Assembly: GCF_003391055.1 (NCBI RefSeq)
Contig: NZ_QUAJ01000011.1
Span: forward strand, 1 to 64,000
DNA length: 64,000 nucleotides
Direction: 5' to 3'
Origin: Psychrilyobacter piezotolerans
GTDB lineage: Bacteria > Fusobacteriota > Fusobacteriia > Fusobacteriales > Fusobacteriaceae
A program made the position numbers and the translations under genes. The notes below the pieces were generated by a model, which saw nothing but the letters and a program-made list of their open reading frames with translations, had not been told where the DNA came from and ran no database searches. Below, piece by piece: positions 32,966-43,184 of this stretch; position 1 is the stretch's first letter; each line of letters opens with the position of its first letter.

Positions 32966-35347
32966 CTATTGTCTGATCTCACCCTGATACTTTTTCTTGA
33001 TAAGTCCTAAGATCTTATCGATTGCTGCAGTTACTTCGTTCTCTTCCAAAGTTCCTGTTGTTTTTCTAAGAACTATATTGATAGCTATAGATTTTTTATC
33101 TGCCTCTACTTTATCACCGGTATAGATATCAAATAAATTTACACCTTCAATGATATTTGAAGATTTTTTAATATCTCCAAGCATATCTCCAACTAATTTA
33201 TCCCTGTCCATTAAGATAGCTAAATCTCTATTTACTGCCGGATATTTTACTATCTTTTCATATTTTATCTTAGTTTTTCCATATTTTACTACCTTAGCTA
33301 ATTCTAACTCTGCCAGATATACTCTTTCCCTTGAGATAGACATAGCTTCAGCTACATCTGGATGGATCTCTCCAAAAGTCCCGATGTACTCTCTTCCTAC
33401 GAAGATGTCTACTGCTCTACCTGGATGGTAACTTTTATTTTCAGTTCTTCTCAACTGATATTTAGTCATTCCCATAGCTGTCAGGTAGCTTTCCACATAT
33501 CCCTTTAAGTCATAAAAATCATAGGCTTCAGGTTTTGCATCCCATAGATTTCTTTCCTCTCTGCCGGCTAAAGCAATTCCTACTTTTACAACTTCATCTG
33601 CTAAAGTTTCTGCCTTAGTAAATGTTCTAGATACTTCAAATATCTTCAGGTCATTAATATTTCTATTGAAATTATCCCTGATATTAGTAAGTAATCCGTA
33701 CATCAAAGTAGGTCTCAGTGTTACCATATCTTCATTGATAGGATTTTTGATATCTATAGTCTCTGCTTCTACCTTTAATTTTTCCAAAATTCCCCTTGGG
33801 ATAAAGCTGTAGTTTATAACTTCCTGTAAACCCATATCTCTCAGATGTTTTTTAGAAGTATCGGTAGTTTGAAATTCTTCATCTACTACACCAGCTTTGA
33901 TATTCTCCACCGGCATTTTATCTTCAATGTTTTCGAATCCGTACATTCTGATGATCTCTTCATATAAGTCTGCTGATCTAGTGATATCGTTTCTATATGA
34001 TGGCGGGATTACAGAAATTTTGTTTTCTCCCCTGTTTTTTATCTGCATATTCAAACTATTCAAAATCTTTCCTACTGTATCTAACTCTATTTCCTTACCT
34101 ACAAATTTATTTAATCTGTTGATATCCATCGAAACTTCCCTAGGAGTATAAGGATCTGTATATACATCTGCATATTCTCCTACAACTTCACAATTAGTTA
34201 TAGACTGAATCAGAGATGATGCTCTTTCCAACACAACTAAGGTATTATCTCTGTCTATTCCCCTTTCAAATCTATATGAAGAATCAGAAGATAATCCCAA
34301 TGTTTTAGCTGTTTTTCTTATATTTTCAGGGGTGAAATATGCTACCTCCAATAATATCTCGGTAGTGTTTTCATCTACCTCTGTGTTTTTACCACCCATG
34401 ATTCCAGCTATTGCTACAGCCTTTGCCTCATCAGCAATAACTAATTCAGAGTTATTTAATTCTCTCTCTTCACCATCTAAAGTAGTGATTTTTTCACCTT
34501 TTTCAGCTTCTCTTACAGTAATCTTCGACCCCTCTAATTTAGAATGGTCAAAAGCATGCATAGGTTGGTTATATTCAAACATAATGTAGTTAGTTATATC
34601 CACAATGTTATTTATCGGCCTGAGTCCGATAGCTTTCAATCTTCTCTTTAACCATTCTGGCGACTCTTCCACCTTTACATTTTTTAATATTCTTGAACTA
34701 TATCTAGTACATCTTTTATCATCATCGATATCCACAACAATTCCAGATGGTCCTGTTAAAGTTCTGATATCAGATGCAGGATATTTTACCTTTCTCTCAT
34801 AATAAGCTGCTACTTCCCTGGCAATACCTATATGAGATAAACAATCCGGTCTGTTAGGAGTGATTTCTAATTCAAAAATTACGTCATCTAATCCTAAGTG
34901 TGTTCTTATATCTTCACCGATAGGTGCATCCTCAGACAGGATAACAATTCCGTCTCCATCTGTACCCATTCCTAATTCTACCTCTGAACAAAGCATTCCG
35001 CAAGACTCTACTCCCCTTACTTTAGCTTTTTTGATCTTAAAGTTTCCAGGTAAAACAGCACCTATTTTTGCTACTATTACCTTGTCTCCCAATTTGTGAT
35101 TAGGAGCTCCACAGATTATTTGTAACGGAGTTTCCTCCCCTACATTTACCTTTAACAGTGATAATTTATCTGCATCAGGATGCTGACCATATTCTACAAT
35201 ATGCCCTACCACTACGTTATCTAGATGTTGTCCCTGCTCTTCTATTGCCTCGACCTCTTGTCCGATCATAGTCAGGGCATTTTCAAGCTCTTTAACATCT
35301 TCATTTATCTCTACATATTCCTTTAACCATTCTAAAGATATTAACAT
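32966..35347 (-). CDS. pheT: Phenylalanine-tRNA ligase beta subunit
   Basis: PheT (793 aa) is the larger subunit of the alpha2-beta2 enzyme. It has the N-terminal tRNA-binding OB fold (VVVGHIVEYGQHPDADKLSLLKV, residues about 46-68), the B3/B4 editing domain, B5 and the C-terminal anticodon-binding FDX-ACB domain (VKYPAVNRDLAILMDRDK). The start is at MLISLEWLKEYVEI, five bases after GGAGG; an upstream in-frame ATG (13 codons) lacks a site. Unusually it is separated from pheS by 295 bases that contain a dispersed repeat. Confidence 0.98.
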   Translation of the reverse strand: MLISLEWLKEYVEINEDVKELENALTMIGQEVEAIEEQGQHLDNVVVGHIVEYGQHPDADKLSLLKVNVGEETPLQIICGAPNHKLGDKVIVAKIGAVLPGNFKIKKAKVRGVESCGMLCSEVELGMGTDGDGIVILSEDAPIGEDIRTHLGLDDVIFELEITPNRPDCLSHIGIAREVAAYYERKVKYPASDIRTLTGPSGIVVDIDDDKRCTRYSSRILKNVKVEESPEWLKRRLKAIGLRPINNIVDITNYIMFEYNQPMHAFDHSKLEGSKITVREAEKGEKITTLDGEERELNNSELVIADEAKAVAIAGIMGGKNTEVDENTTEILLEVAYFTPENIRKTAKTLGLSSDSSYRFERGIDRDNTLVVLERASSLIQSITNCEVVGEYADVYTDPYTPREVSMDINRLNKFVGKEIELDTVGKILNSLNMQIKNRGENKISVIPPSYRNDITRSADLYEEIIRMYGFENIEDKMPVENIKAGVVDEEFQTTDTSKKHLRDMGLQEVINYSFIPRGILEKLKVEAETIDIKNPINEDMVTLRPTLMYGLLTNIRDNFNRNINDLKIFEVSRTFTKAETLADEVVKVGIALAGREERNLWDAKPEAYDFYDLKGYVESYLTAMGMTKYQLRRTENKSYHPGRAVDIFVGREYIGTFGEIHPDVAEAMSISRERVYLAELELAKVVKYGKTKIKYEKIVKYPAVNRDLAILMDRDKLVGDMLGDIKKSSNIIEGVNLFDIYTGDKVEADKKSIAINIVLRKTTGTLEENEVTAAIDKILGLIKKKYQGEIRQ

Positions 35348-35404
35348 TTTTTCCTCCAAATTCTTTTTGTTACTTTCCCGATCCACGAGTACTTAATTTA
35401 TTTC

Positions 35405-35560
35405 TATTTAGAAAAAAGTAACCAAAGTTCAAGTCTGTAAAAAATATTTATTATATAATCAAAGAAATTTAAAAAAATCGAAACTCACTTTACTTAAACA
35501 ATCGAATATTTTTCAAAATTTCTTTTTTCTATTTCATTTACAATATTTTTTTAATGACAT
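35405..35560. repeat. Dispersed repeat, copy 2 (between pheS and pheT)
   Basis: Related to 14110-14330: GAAAAAAGTAACCAAAGTTCAAG at the left, AATCGA...CACTTTACTTA...TCGAATATTTTT in the middle, and TATTTCATTTACAATATTTTTTT at the right. It forms a 10-bp stem AAAGAAATTT/AAATTTCTTT but the cloverleaf core of copy 1 is reduced. It interrupts the usual pheST pair without touching either gene. Confidence 0.6.
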
Positions 35561-35642
35561 TTTTTTAATATTATTTTAATAACTATCTGTAATTTTATTC
35601 ATCTTCTCCCTACGAGGTAGAAGATATATAGATGAGGGTCTC

Positions 35643-36662
35643 CTAAAAGTTAAACTGCTTTAAGAATCTCAGGTCATTGTCATAAAATGCTCTTAAGTCA
35701 TCTATTCCGTGTCTTAACATAGCAATTCTTTCTATACCCATTCCAAATGCAAATCCGCTTATCTTATCTGCATCATAATCTACACTTTTCAGTACTTCAG
35801 GATCTACCATTCCGCATCCCATTATTTCCAGCCAACCTGTATTTTTACAAAGTCTGCATCCTTTTCCTTTACAGATTACACACTCTACATCCATCTCTGC
35901 TGATGGTTCTGTAAATGGGAAAAAATGAGGTCTAAACCTTACATTAGTTTCTCCAAATACCTTGTTTACAAATTCTGTTAAAATTGCTTTTAAGTTAGCA
36001 AATGATATATTTTCTCCTACCATCAATCCTTCCATTTGGTGGAACATCGGCGTATGAGATACATCGTAATCAGATCTATATACCTTTCCTGGACACACCA
36101 TTCTAAACGGTGCTGTTTTATTCTGCATATATCTAATTTGTACTGGTGATGTATGCGTTCTAAGTACCGTATTATCATCGATATAGAAAGTATCCTGCAG
36201 ATCTCTCGATGGATGAGTTTCCGGTATATTTAATGCATCAAAGTTGTTAAATGTAGTCTCTAATTCTGGTCCTGCTGCTACATCAAATCCCATCTCTATA
36301 AATATATTTTTTAAGAAATCCATAGTTTCTGTTATAGGATGCAGTCTTCCAGTTCCTGTTTCTCTTCCTGGTAAACTAATATCTATAGTTTCGTTGTTCA
36401 TCCTAATCGTTTTTTCTGTGTCCTTTAGCTCAGTCATCTTAGTTTCAATTTCATTTGTAATAAAATCCCTAACTTCATTAGCTAATTGCCCAATAACAGG
36501 TCTTTCTTCCTTAGATAAATTTCTCATACCTTTCATGATGTCTGTTAATTTACCTTTTTTCCCCAAGATCTCTATTTTTAGATCTTCTAGTTCTTTTACA
36601 CTAGTTGTAGAAGTTAAGCTGATAGCCACCTCATCCTTTAGAGCGTTTATTATCCCTTTCAT
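35643..36662 (-). CDS. pheS: Phenylalanine-tRNA ligase alpha subunit
   Basis: PheS (339 aa) is the catalytic subunit, a class II synthetase. An N-terminal coiled coil is followed by motif 2 (FRMVCPGKVYRSDYDVSHTPMFHQMEG, key R and H residues) and motif 3 (GFAFGMGIERIAML). RFRPHFFPFTEPSAEMD is the phenylalanine-site region. No T-box leader was found upstream; the 136-base gap holds an inverted repeat TTATCAAA/TTTGATAA (36763-36780). Confidence 0.98.
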   Translation of the reverse strand: MKGIINALKDEVAISLTSTTSVKELEDLKIEILGKKGKLTDIMKGMRNLSKEERPVIGQLANEVRDFITNEIETKMTELKDTEKTIRMNNETIDISLPGRETGTGRLHPITETMDFLKNIFIEMGFDVAAGPELETTFNNFDALNIPETHPSRDLQDTFYIDDNTVLRTHTSPVQIRYMQNKTAPFRMVCPGKVYRSDYDVSHTPMFHQMEGLMVGENISFANLKAILTEFVNKVFGETNVRFRPHFFPFTEPSAEMDVECVICKGKGCRLCKNTGWLEIMGCGMVDPEVLKSVDYDADKISGFAFGMGIERIAMLRHGIDDLRAFYDNDLRFLKQFNF

Positions 36663-36800
36663 CTTGCCTCCTAAAAACTTCTCGCAATATTCTATATTTA
36701 TAAAATAATAGTATATTGGTGATGCCCTTTACGGGTACTTATATCATTAATCTCATAGTATTTTATCAAATTTTTGATAATTATCATACTTTTTTTTGCT

Positions 36801-37256
36801 TTACAGCTTCCTGTGCTCTATATTAATTTTATCATTATTTATCTCCAATATCCCGTACAGCCCGTCTTTTACTGCTCCCGGATTAAATAAAATCATTCCC
36901 TCTTCCTCTAAATAAGGAATATGTGTATGACCAAAGATACACAGGTCTGTTCCTCTGTCATTTGCCTCCATCCTCAGATAATCATAACTTGTCTTAACTC
37001 CGTATAGGTGACCGTGAGTTAAAAAAATCTTTTTATCCGAGAGTTCAAATTCTAAATTATCCTCTGTATTGTTATCCATATAGTCGCAGTTTCCTCTGAC
37101 TATATAATACTCTGAATCTTCATATATATATGATAATTCTTCCACATCTTTGCTGTAGTCTCCAGCTGAGATCACCACATCTGGAACTTCTTTTTCCCAT
37201 ATTTTCATCAAATTGTCCAGCCTCGAGTGACTATCCGATACTATTAACACTTTCAT
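36801..37256 (-). CDS. Metallophosphoesterase, YfcE/MJ0936 family
   Basis: A 151-aa single-domain calcineurin-like phosphodiesterase. Metal ligands are seen in VSDSHSR (D8, H10), SAGDYSKD, RGNCDYMD, THGHLYG and the FGHTHIPY end motif. Enzymes of this group hydrolyse phosphodiesters in vitro; the natural substrate is usually unknown. Likely cytoplasmic, single gene. Confidence 0.92.
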   Translation of the reverse strand: MKVLIVSDSHSRLDNLMKIWEKEVPDVVISAGDYSKDVEELSYIYEDSEYYIVRGNCDYMDNNTEDNLEFELSDKKIFLTHGHLYGVKTSYDYLRMEANDRGTDLCIFGHTHIPYLEEEGMILFNPGAVKDGLYGILEINNDKINIEHRKL

Positions 37257-37354
37257 AACGACTCCTTTCTCACTCTTCCTTTTGACATTGTAAATTTCTT
37301 ATAGCTAGAAAAAATTTTCGTACTCGTCAATCGAGGAAAGAGTCTAGATTAATT

Positions 37355-37382
37355 TAGGAGGAGAACACCAGTTCTCCTCCTA
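37355..37382. terminator. Strong hairpin after the UspA-like gene
   Basis: Perfect stem TAGGAGGAGAAC/GTTCTCCTCCTA with a 4-base loop. It lies between the UspA-like gene and the phosphoesterase. T-runs are poor on the minus strand, so termination there may be incomplete. Confidence 0.55.
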
Positions 37383-37407
37383 AAAACTTTTTTGCTCTTA
37401 TAAAGTA

Positions 37408-38184
37408 TTATCCTATATAGATAGGAATCTCTATATTTTCCAATAATTTTAAACCTGTATTTCCTGTGAGTTTCTCCAACAGGAAGGAATGTTTAAGGTC
37501 TCCCATAATTAAAATATCAAATTCTTCACTCTTTTCAGAAATTATATCTATAGGTTTCCCCTCTAATTCCAAAGAATTCAATGTTTTTCCTGCTATCTCC
37601 ATATATTTTGAAAATTCATCATCGGTTTCATCCTCTAAATTTACAGCTACAGAGGTAAAATCATCTAATTTGTGAAACATATTTAAGAAAGCAAAAATCG
37701 ATTTATTTACCCTTTCACTCTTATCGTTGGCAATCATCACTTTTTCTATCTTTAAATTATTTTTTTCAGAGATCAATAGAACAGGTTTATAATGATGTCT
37801 GAGGATATCTTTTTGATTCGCTGTAATGGTCTTTGATTTCTCCACTATTACCAGATCAAACCCCAGCATTTTTTCCTGTACAATCTCCTGGGTAATCCCC
37901 TCTTCTATCAACAGATGCTCCACTGGAAAATAATTTTTAAATACTTTCTTTAGTTCTTCCACCTGAATATTTTCTGATTTCTCCCACTCTCTAATCAGGA
38001 AATTAGCTGAATTATCCACAACCAATCCCTCTACTGTAGGAGGGAGCACCTCATACTTTCTTATATCTCTAATGTATAGCCCGTATACTTCTGTTCCGTA
38101 TTTTTCTTTTAAATACTGTCCTGTTTTAAGTAAGTTATTTTTGTCCAGTTCATTCCCGAATAAAATTAAAATTCTATTTAACAT
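37408..38184 (-). CDS. UspA-like universal stress domain protein
   Basis: A 258-aa cytoplasmic protein that looks like one or two diverged Usp (Rossmann-like) domains: RILILFGNELDKNNLLKTGQYL at the start, FDLVIVEKS near the middle and FDILIMGDLKHSFLLEKLTGNTGLKLLENIEIPIYIG-type end (key GDLKHS, L.GNTGLKLLE), which corresponds to the Usp ATP-binding G-x2-G-x9-G(S/T) region in degenerate form. Start at MLNRILIL, five bases after AGGGGGG. Role probably stress-related but unproven. Confidence 0.65.
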   Translation of the reverse strand: MLNRILILFGNELDKNNLLKTGQYLKEKYGTEVYGLYIRDIRKYEVLPPTVEGLVVDNSANFLIREWEKSENIQVEELKKVFKNYFPVEHLLIEEGITQEIVQEKMLGFDLVIVEKSKTITANQKDILRHHYKPVLLISEKNNLKIEKVMIANDKSERVNKSIFAFLNMFHKLDDFTSVAVNLEDETDDEFSKYMEIAGKTLNSLELEGKPIDIISEKSEEFDILIMGDLKHSFLLEKLTGNTGLKLLENIEIPIYIG

Positions 38185-38286
38185 AAGTACCCCCCTATTT
38201 GAATAATTAATAATAAACAATTATTAATTATTTCTAATTGCTTAGTACTTATGTTTTTCTACAAAACTATATATCTTCCTTTTTTC

Positions 38287-41103
38287 TTATTTTTTTTCTT
38301 CTGTTATCTCTAAAAGTTCCTCTTCAATAAGTTCTTCCAGATTTCTTTTTACCTTTATAGTCGAAACTACATGTTCCGAATCCTCTACTCTCATGATTTT
38401 TACACCTTGAGTTGCTCTTCCAATTAAAGATATATCCTCCACCGGAGTTCTGATTACTACCCCATTTGAAGTGATAGCCAATAATTCTTCATCATCAGTT
38501 ACAGATTTGACATCTACAACCTTTCCGTTTCTGGCACTTACCCTGATATTGATTACACCTTTTCCACCTCTGGATTGGCTGGTGTAACCGCTTATTCTCG
38601 TTCTTTTTCCATATCCATTTTCAGTTATAGTCAGGATCTTAGCATCTTCACGTTCAACTATTACTCCTGATACTACCTCATCTTCTGGACGCAGAGTGAT
38701 TCCTTTTACACCTGTGGCGGATCTTCCCATAGATCTTACATTATCCTGCGGGAACTTTATAGAATACCCCAGTCTTGTAGCTACGAATACCTGACTTTCT
38801 TTGGTATCTACTAACCCAACGAAGATCAGATCGTCATCATCTTTTAAGTTGATGGCACGTAAACCAGATTTATTGATATTTTTAAACTGGCTCAGGTTGG
38901 TTTTCTTTACTATACCATTTCTAGTCAGGAAGAATACTTCATGTTCTTCAGAAAAATCTCTAACTTTTATTATAGATCTTACCTTCTCATCTTCTCCTAA
39001 ATTAATCATATTTTCAATTAATTTACCTCTGGCCTGTTTAGAAAATTCTGGGATTTCATATACTTTTAAGCTGTATACCTTTCCGCTGTCTGTATAGATC
39101 ATCATGGTATCAAGATTAGAAGCAGCATACATGTTTTCTACGAAGTCACCCTCTACGGTATTTTGGCTGCTTACACCCTTTCCGCCTCTTTTCTGTGCTT
39201 TATACTTATCCTGGCTTATTCTCTTTACATAACCTTTGTTAGTCAGAGTTACGATTACCTTCTCATCTGCAATTAAGTCCTCTATATTGATATCTAATCT
39301 AGATTCTTCTATTTGAGTTCTTCTTTCATCTGAATAGTTTTCTTTGATCTCTTCTAATTCCTCTGTTATTATCTCATATACCTTATTTTCATTGTTTAAA
39401 ATAAAGTTTAATTCTTTGATTATTTCAATCAGAGCATTGTATTCATTTTCTATTTTATCTCTCTCTAATCCGGTTAATCTTTGTAATTTCATATCCAGGA
39501 TCGATCTTGTCTGGGCTTCACTAAATGAATACCCTTCCATAAGAGTGTCCTTAGCTGTATTAGCATCTTTTGATCCCCTGATTATTTTGATTATCTCTCC
39601 GATATTATCCAGAGCAATCCTGAATCCTTCTAAGATATGAGATCTTTTTTCAGCCTTTTCCAATTCAAACTTAGTTCTTCTTGTTATTACATCAAATCTA
39701 TGGTTGATATAGTGATCTAATATCTCTTTCAAGTTCAATACTTTTGGTACATTATCAACTAAAGCCAGCATGATGATTCCAAAGGTATTTTGTAATTCAG
39801 TATATTTATATAGTTTATTTAGGATTAATTCAGGTTCTTCTCCCCTCTTCGTTTCTATGACTACTCTTATACCGTTTCTATCAGATTCATCTCTAAGGTC
39901 GGTTATTCCTGTAACCTTTTTTTCCTTCACAAGGTTAGCGATCTTTTCTATCATCCTGGCCTTATTTACCTGGAATGGCACTTCATTGATTATTATAGAA
40001 CTTTTCCCATTCTTATGCTCTTCAATCTTTACCTTACCTCTTACTCTTACCCTACCTCTTCCAGTAGTATAAGCATCGTAGATCCCTTTTTTCCCGTCGA
40101 TTATTCCACCGGTCGGGAAGTCAGGTCCACTTATATATTCAATCAGATCTCTTGAAGTTATCCTAGCTGCTCCTCCTAAGATCTCTGAAATCACCTCTTT
40201 TACCTCTCTAAAAGTTGATAAAGATAACTCTCCATCTACAACTATTGATTCTTCACCTTCATTTGCTTCTCTTTCTTTTTGAAGTTTAAGGTTTAGTGCT
40301 TCGTTTTCTTCTATTGATTTTTCTACAACAGCCTTTATCTTTTCAACGGTATTCAATAATTTGTTTTCATCCGATACTTCAGCTTTTGAGATCATCTTTT
40401 CAATTCTTTCAAAAGCAATCTCTGCATCGATCTTTTCTGAAGAATTAGTGATTAATCCCTTTATCTTCTCAAATCCTTCTACTATCCCGTCTTTTTTACC
40501 CTTTATCTCCAGCCTGTTATTTATAACAGCCAGGATTCCATCTACTAATTCTCCTAAGTTATGAGGAGGTATGTTTGTCGCCATTCCAACTGCGATACCA
40601 GTTGCTCCATTTAATAACAGGTTAGGTAGTTTTGCAGGTAATACAATGGGTTCATCCAATGAATCATCAAAGTTTTTTCTATAATCTATGGTATTTTTGT
40701 CTAAATCTACCAATAATTCTCTGGTAATTTTAGCCATTCTTGCTTCTGTATATCTCATGGCTGCCGCCGAATCTCCATCTATCGATCCAAAGTTTCCATG
40801 CCCGTCTATCAGCTCATATCTATAGTTAAAATCCTGAGCCATTCTAACCATGGTATTATAAACAGCCGAATCTCCATGGGGATGATACTTACCCAGTACT
40901 TCTCCGACAATTCTAGCCGATTTTTTATGTGGTTTATCACTGGTCATTCCCAGTTCATTCATGGCAAAAAGAATTCTTCTATGAACCGGCTTTAATCCGT
41001 CTTTTACATCCGGTAATGCTCTACTTACGATTACACTCATAGAGTAGTCCAAATATGATTCTTTCATCTCTTGTTCTATATATCTAGTTATTATATTTGA
41101 CAT
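38287..41103 (-). CDS. gyrA: DNA gyrase subunit A, with large internal insertion
   Basis: GyrA (938 aa) cleaves and rejoins DNA. Catalytic Tyr118 lies in [11 protein letters not shown]. The quinolone-region HPHGDSAVY keeps Ser79 (the E. coli Ser83 position), predicting a susceptible-type sequence. The C-terminal six-bladed wrapping domain has the GyrA box (QKRGGKGV) and later QSRGGKGV. The protein is about 100 residues longer than usual because of a charged, helical insertion at about residues 200-318 (40150-40506), between [11 protein letters not shown] and [14 protein letters not shown]. Downstream partner of gyrB, 153 bases apart. Confidence 0.98.
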   Translation of the reverse strand: MSNIITRYIEQEMKESYLDYSMSVIVSRALPDVKDGLKPVHRRILFAMNELGMTSDKPHKKSARIVGEVLGKYHPHGDSAVYNTMVRMAQDFNYRYELIDGHGNFGSIDGDSAAAMRYTEARMAKITRELLVDLDKNTIDYRKNFDDSLDEPIVLPAKLPNLLLNGATGIAVGMATNIPPHNLGELVDGILAVINNRLEIKGKKDGIVEGFEKIKGLITNSSEKIDAEIAFERIEKMISKAEVSDENKLLNTVEKIKAVVEKSIEENEALNLKLQKEREANEGEESIVVDGELSLSTFREVKEVISEILGGAARITSRDLIEYISGPDFPTGGIIDGKKGIYDAYTTGRGRVRVRGKVKIEEHKNGKSSIIINEVPFQVNKARMIEKIANLVKEKKVTGITDLRDESDRNGIRVVIETKRGEEPELILNKLYKYTELQNTFGIIMLALVDNVPKVLNLKEILDHYINHRFDVITRRTKFELEKAEKRSHILEGFRIALDNIGEIIKIIRGSKDANTAKDTLMEGYSFSEAQTRSILDMKLQRLTGLERDKIENEYNALIEIIKELNFILNNENKVYEIITEELEEIKENYSDERRTQIEESRLDINIEDLIADEKVIVTLTNKGYVKRISQDKYKAQKRGGKGVSSQNTVEGDFVENMYAASNLDTMMIYTDSGKVYSLKVYEIPEFSKQARGKLIENMINLGEDEKVRSIIKVRDFSEEHEVFFLTRNGIVKKTNLSQFKNINKSGLRAINLKDDDDLIFVGLVDTKESQVFVATRLGYSIKFPQDNVRSMGRSATGVKGITLRPEDEVVSGVIVEREDAKILTITENGYGKRTRISGYTSQSRGGKGVINIRVSARNGKVVDVKSVTDDEELLAITSNGVVIRTPVEDISLIGRATQGVKIMRVEDSEHVVSTIKVKRNLEELIEEELLEITEEKK

Positions 41104-41256
41104 CTAATCCTCCTAAATCACTTTCTACCCTCACCGGTCCTATCGGACACCCTCTCCCTTGACATTGGGAGAGGGAAGGTTATTTATAAGAGATAGAATT
41201 CAAAGAATTCTATCTCTTGCTATTTTTTATTTTTAAATTAAATACTCTATTTCAAC
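41104..41256. repeat. gyrB-gyrA spacer with three hairpins
   Basis: Contains CCCTCTCCC/GGGAGAGGG (41149-41174 region, 9 bp, 8-base loop) and AGAGATAGAATTC/GAATTCTATCTCT (13 bp, about 41189-41217). The former is similar in type to a stretch at 14041-14075. Neither has a T-run on the minus strand, so gyrB to gyrA read-through is expected. Confidence 0.55.
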
Positions 41257-43164
41257 CTATATATCCAAGTTCTTTACGAATTCGGCTCCTTCTTCGATAA
41301 ATTTCTTTCTAGGTTCTACCTTGTCACCCATTAATTTATCGAATAACTTATCAGCTTCTACAGCGTCATCTATACTTACCTGCAATAGTGTTCTTGTATC
41401 TGGATCCATTGTCGTTTCCCATAATTGTTCTGGATTCATCTCTCCCAATCCCTTATATCTTTGAAGGGTAAATCTTCTATTTTCTATATTAAGCAGATCT
41501 GTTGCATCCTTCATCTGTTTGTCTGTATAAGCATACTGTACCGATCTTCCTGCTGTTATCTTAAATAACGGAGGCTGGGCGATATATATGTTTCCATTTG
41601 TTATTAAATCATGCATATATCTAAATAAGAATGTTAGAATTAAAGTTCTTATATGAGCTCCATCTACATCGGCATCGGTCATGATTATGATCTTATGATA
41701 TCTTAATTTATCAAGATTCATTTCATCGTTCATTCCGGCACCAAATGCTGTTATCATAGCTCTTACCTCTGTATTTTCAAGGGCTCTATGTAATCCAGCT
41801 TTTTCTACATTTAATATTTTTCCACGGAGCGGTAAGATAGCCTGGGTATGTCTGTCTCTTCCCTGCTTTGCTGATCCCCCTGCTGAGTCTCCCTCTACTA
41901 TATAAACTTCAGATTCCTCAGGTTTTTTAGATGAACAGTCTGCAAGTTTTCCAGGTAATGATCCAACTTCTAAAGCTGATTTTCTCATTACTAATTCCCT
42001 TGCTTTTTTAGCTGCTTCCCTTGCTTTTTTAGACATCAAAATCTTCTCGATTACATTTCTTGCATCTGCAGGAGTATCTTCTAAATGCATTTTTAGATAC
42101 TTACCTACAATTCCAGAAACTATACTGGTAACTTCCGAACTTCCTAATTTAGTCTTAGTCTGTCCTTCAAATTGCGGGTCTGGTACCTTTAGAGATATAA
42201 TCGCCGTCATACCCTCTCTGATATCACTACCTTGGAAGTTCCCATCTCTTTCTTTTACAAGTCCCATAGTTTTAGCTACATCATTTACTACACGAGTAAG
42301 AGCTGTTCTAAATCCACTTACATGGGTCCCCCCTTCATGGGTATTTATATTATTAACAAATGAAAATATGCTTTCCCTTTGTTTTATTGTGTAGGTCATA
42401 GCAATCTCTACGATTACCCCTTCGGCCTCTCCATTCATGTAGATAGGCTCTTTAATTAATTTTTCATTCCCATCTTCTAATTCAGCCAGGAAATCGATTA
42501 TACCACCATCAAATTTTAATGTTTCTTCTACTTTTTCTTCTTTTCTGGAATCGGTAAGTACTATCTCTAAGCCTTTATTTAAATATGCCAGTTCTTTTAA
42601 TCTGTTTTTTAAAGTTTCAAAACTATAGATTAAAGTTTCAAAGATCTCATCATCAGCTTTAAAAACTATCCTGGTACCTGTTTCCTTAGTTTTACCTATT
42701 GTTTTTACATCAAACATAGGTTTTCCTCTTTCCAGTCTTTGATGGAAAATTTCTCCTTCCCTCTTTACGTAGACTTCCATCCATTCAGAGAGGGCATTTA
42801 CCACTGAGATTCCCACTCCGTGAAGTCCCCCTGATACCTTATAGTTATCGTTTTCAAACTTACCACCAGCATGCAGAACTGTCAATACTATCTCCAGTGC
42901 TGATTTTCCATGTTTAGGATGCATTCCTGTGGGAATTCCCCTTCCATTATCAATTACCTCAATTACATTGTCTTCCAGTACATTTATGGTTATCTTGTCA
43001 CAGTGGCCTGCCAAGGCTTCATCTACTGAGTTATCTACTACTTCCCATACAAGATGGTGTAATCCCCTTTCAGATGTAGAACCAATATACATTCCCGGTC
43101 TTTTTCTAACGGCTTCCAGTCCTTCTAAAACCGTTATATCTTCCGCTTTATAATTATTACTCAT
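41257..43164 (-). CDS. gyrB: DNA gyrase subunit B
   Basis: GyrB (635 aa), the ATPase subunit. GHKL ATPase domain with EVVDNSVDEALAGHC, VIDNGRGIPTGMHPKHGKSALE and GGLHGVGISVVNALS; TOPRIM with YIVEGDSAGGSAKQGRDR and MTDADVDGAHI; C-terminal RYKGLGEMNPEQLWETTMDP-type motif (RYKGLGEM). Normal length. Twenty bases downstream of the DUF721 gene. Confidence 0.99.
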   Translation of the reverse strand: MSNNYKAEDITVLEGLEAVRKRPGMYIGSTSERGLHHLVWEVVDNSVDEALAGHCDKITINVLEDNVIEVIDNGRGIPTGMHPKHGKSALEIVLTVLHAGGKFENDNYKVSGGLHGVGISVVNALSEWMEVYVKREGEIFHQRLERGKPMFDVKTIGKTKETGTRIVFKADDEIFETLIYSFETLKNRLKELAYLNKGLEIVLTDSRKEEKVEETLKFDGGIIDFLAELEDGNEKLIKEPIYMNGEAEGVIVEIAMTYTIKQRESIFSFVNNINTHEGGTHVSGFRTALTRVVNDVAKTMGLVKERDGNFQGSDIREGMTAIISLKVPDPQFEGQTKTKLGSSEVTSIVSGIVGKYLKMHLEDTPADARNVIEKILMSKKAREAAKKARELVMRKSALEVGSLPGKLADCSSKKPEESEVYIVEGDSAGGSAKQGRDRHTQAILPLRGKILNVEKAGLHRALENTEVRAMITAFGAGMNDEMNLDKLRYHKIIIMTDADVDGAHIRTLILTFLFRYMHDLITNGNIYIAQPPLFKITAGRSVQYAYTDKQMKDATDLLNIENRRFTLQRYKGLGEMNPEQLWETTMDPDTRTLLQVSIDDAVEADKLFDKLMGDKVEPRKKFIEEGAEFVKNLDI

Positions 43165-43184
43165 CTAACTTACCCTCCTAAATC

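Noticed and set aside
36663-36800. T-box leader before pheS
   Set aside because: No T-box sequence, specifier loop or terminator; the gap is also too short.
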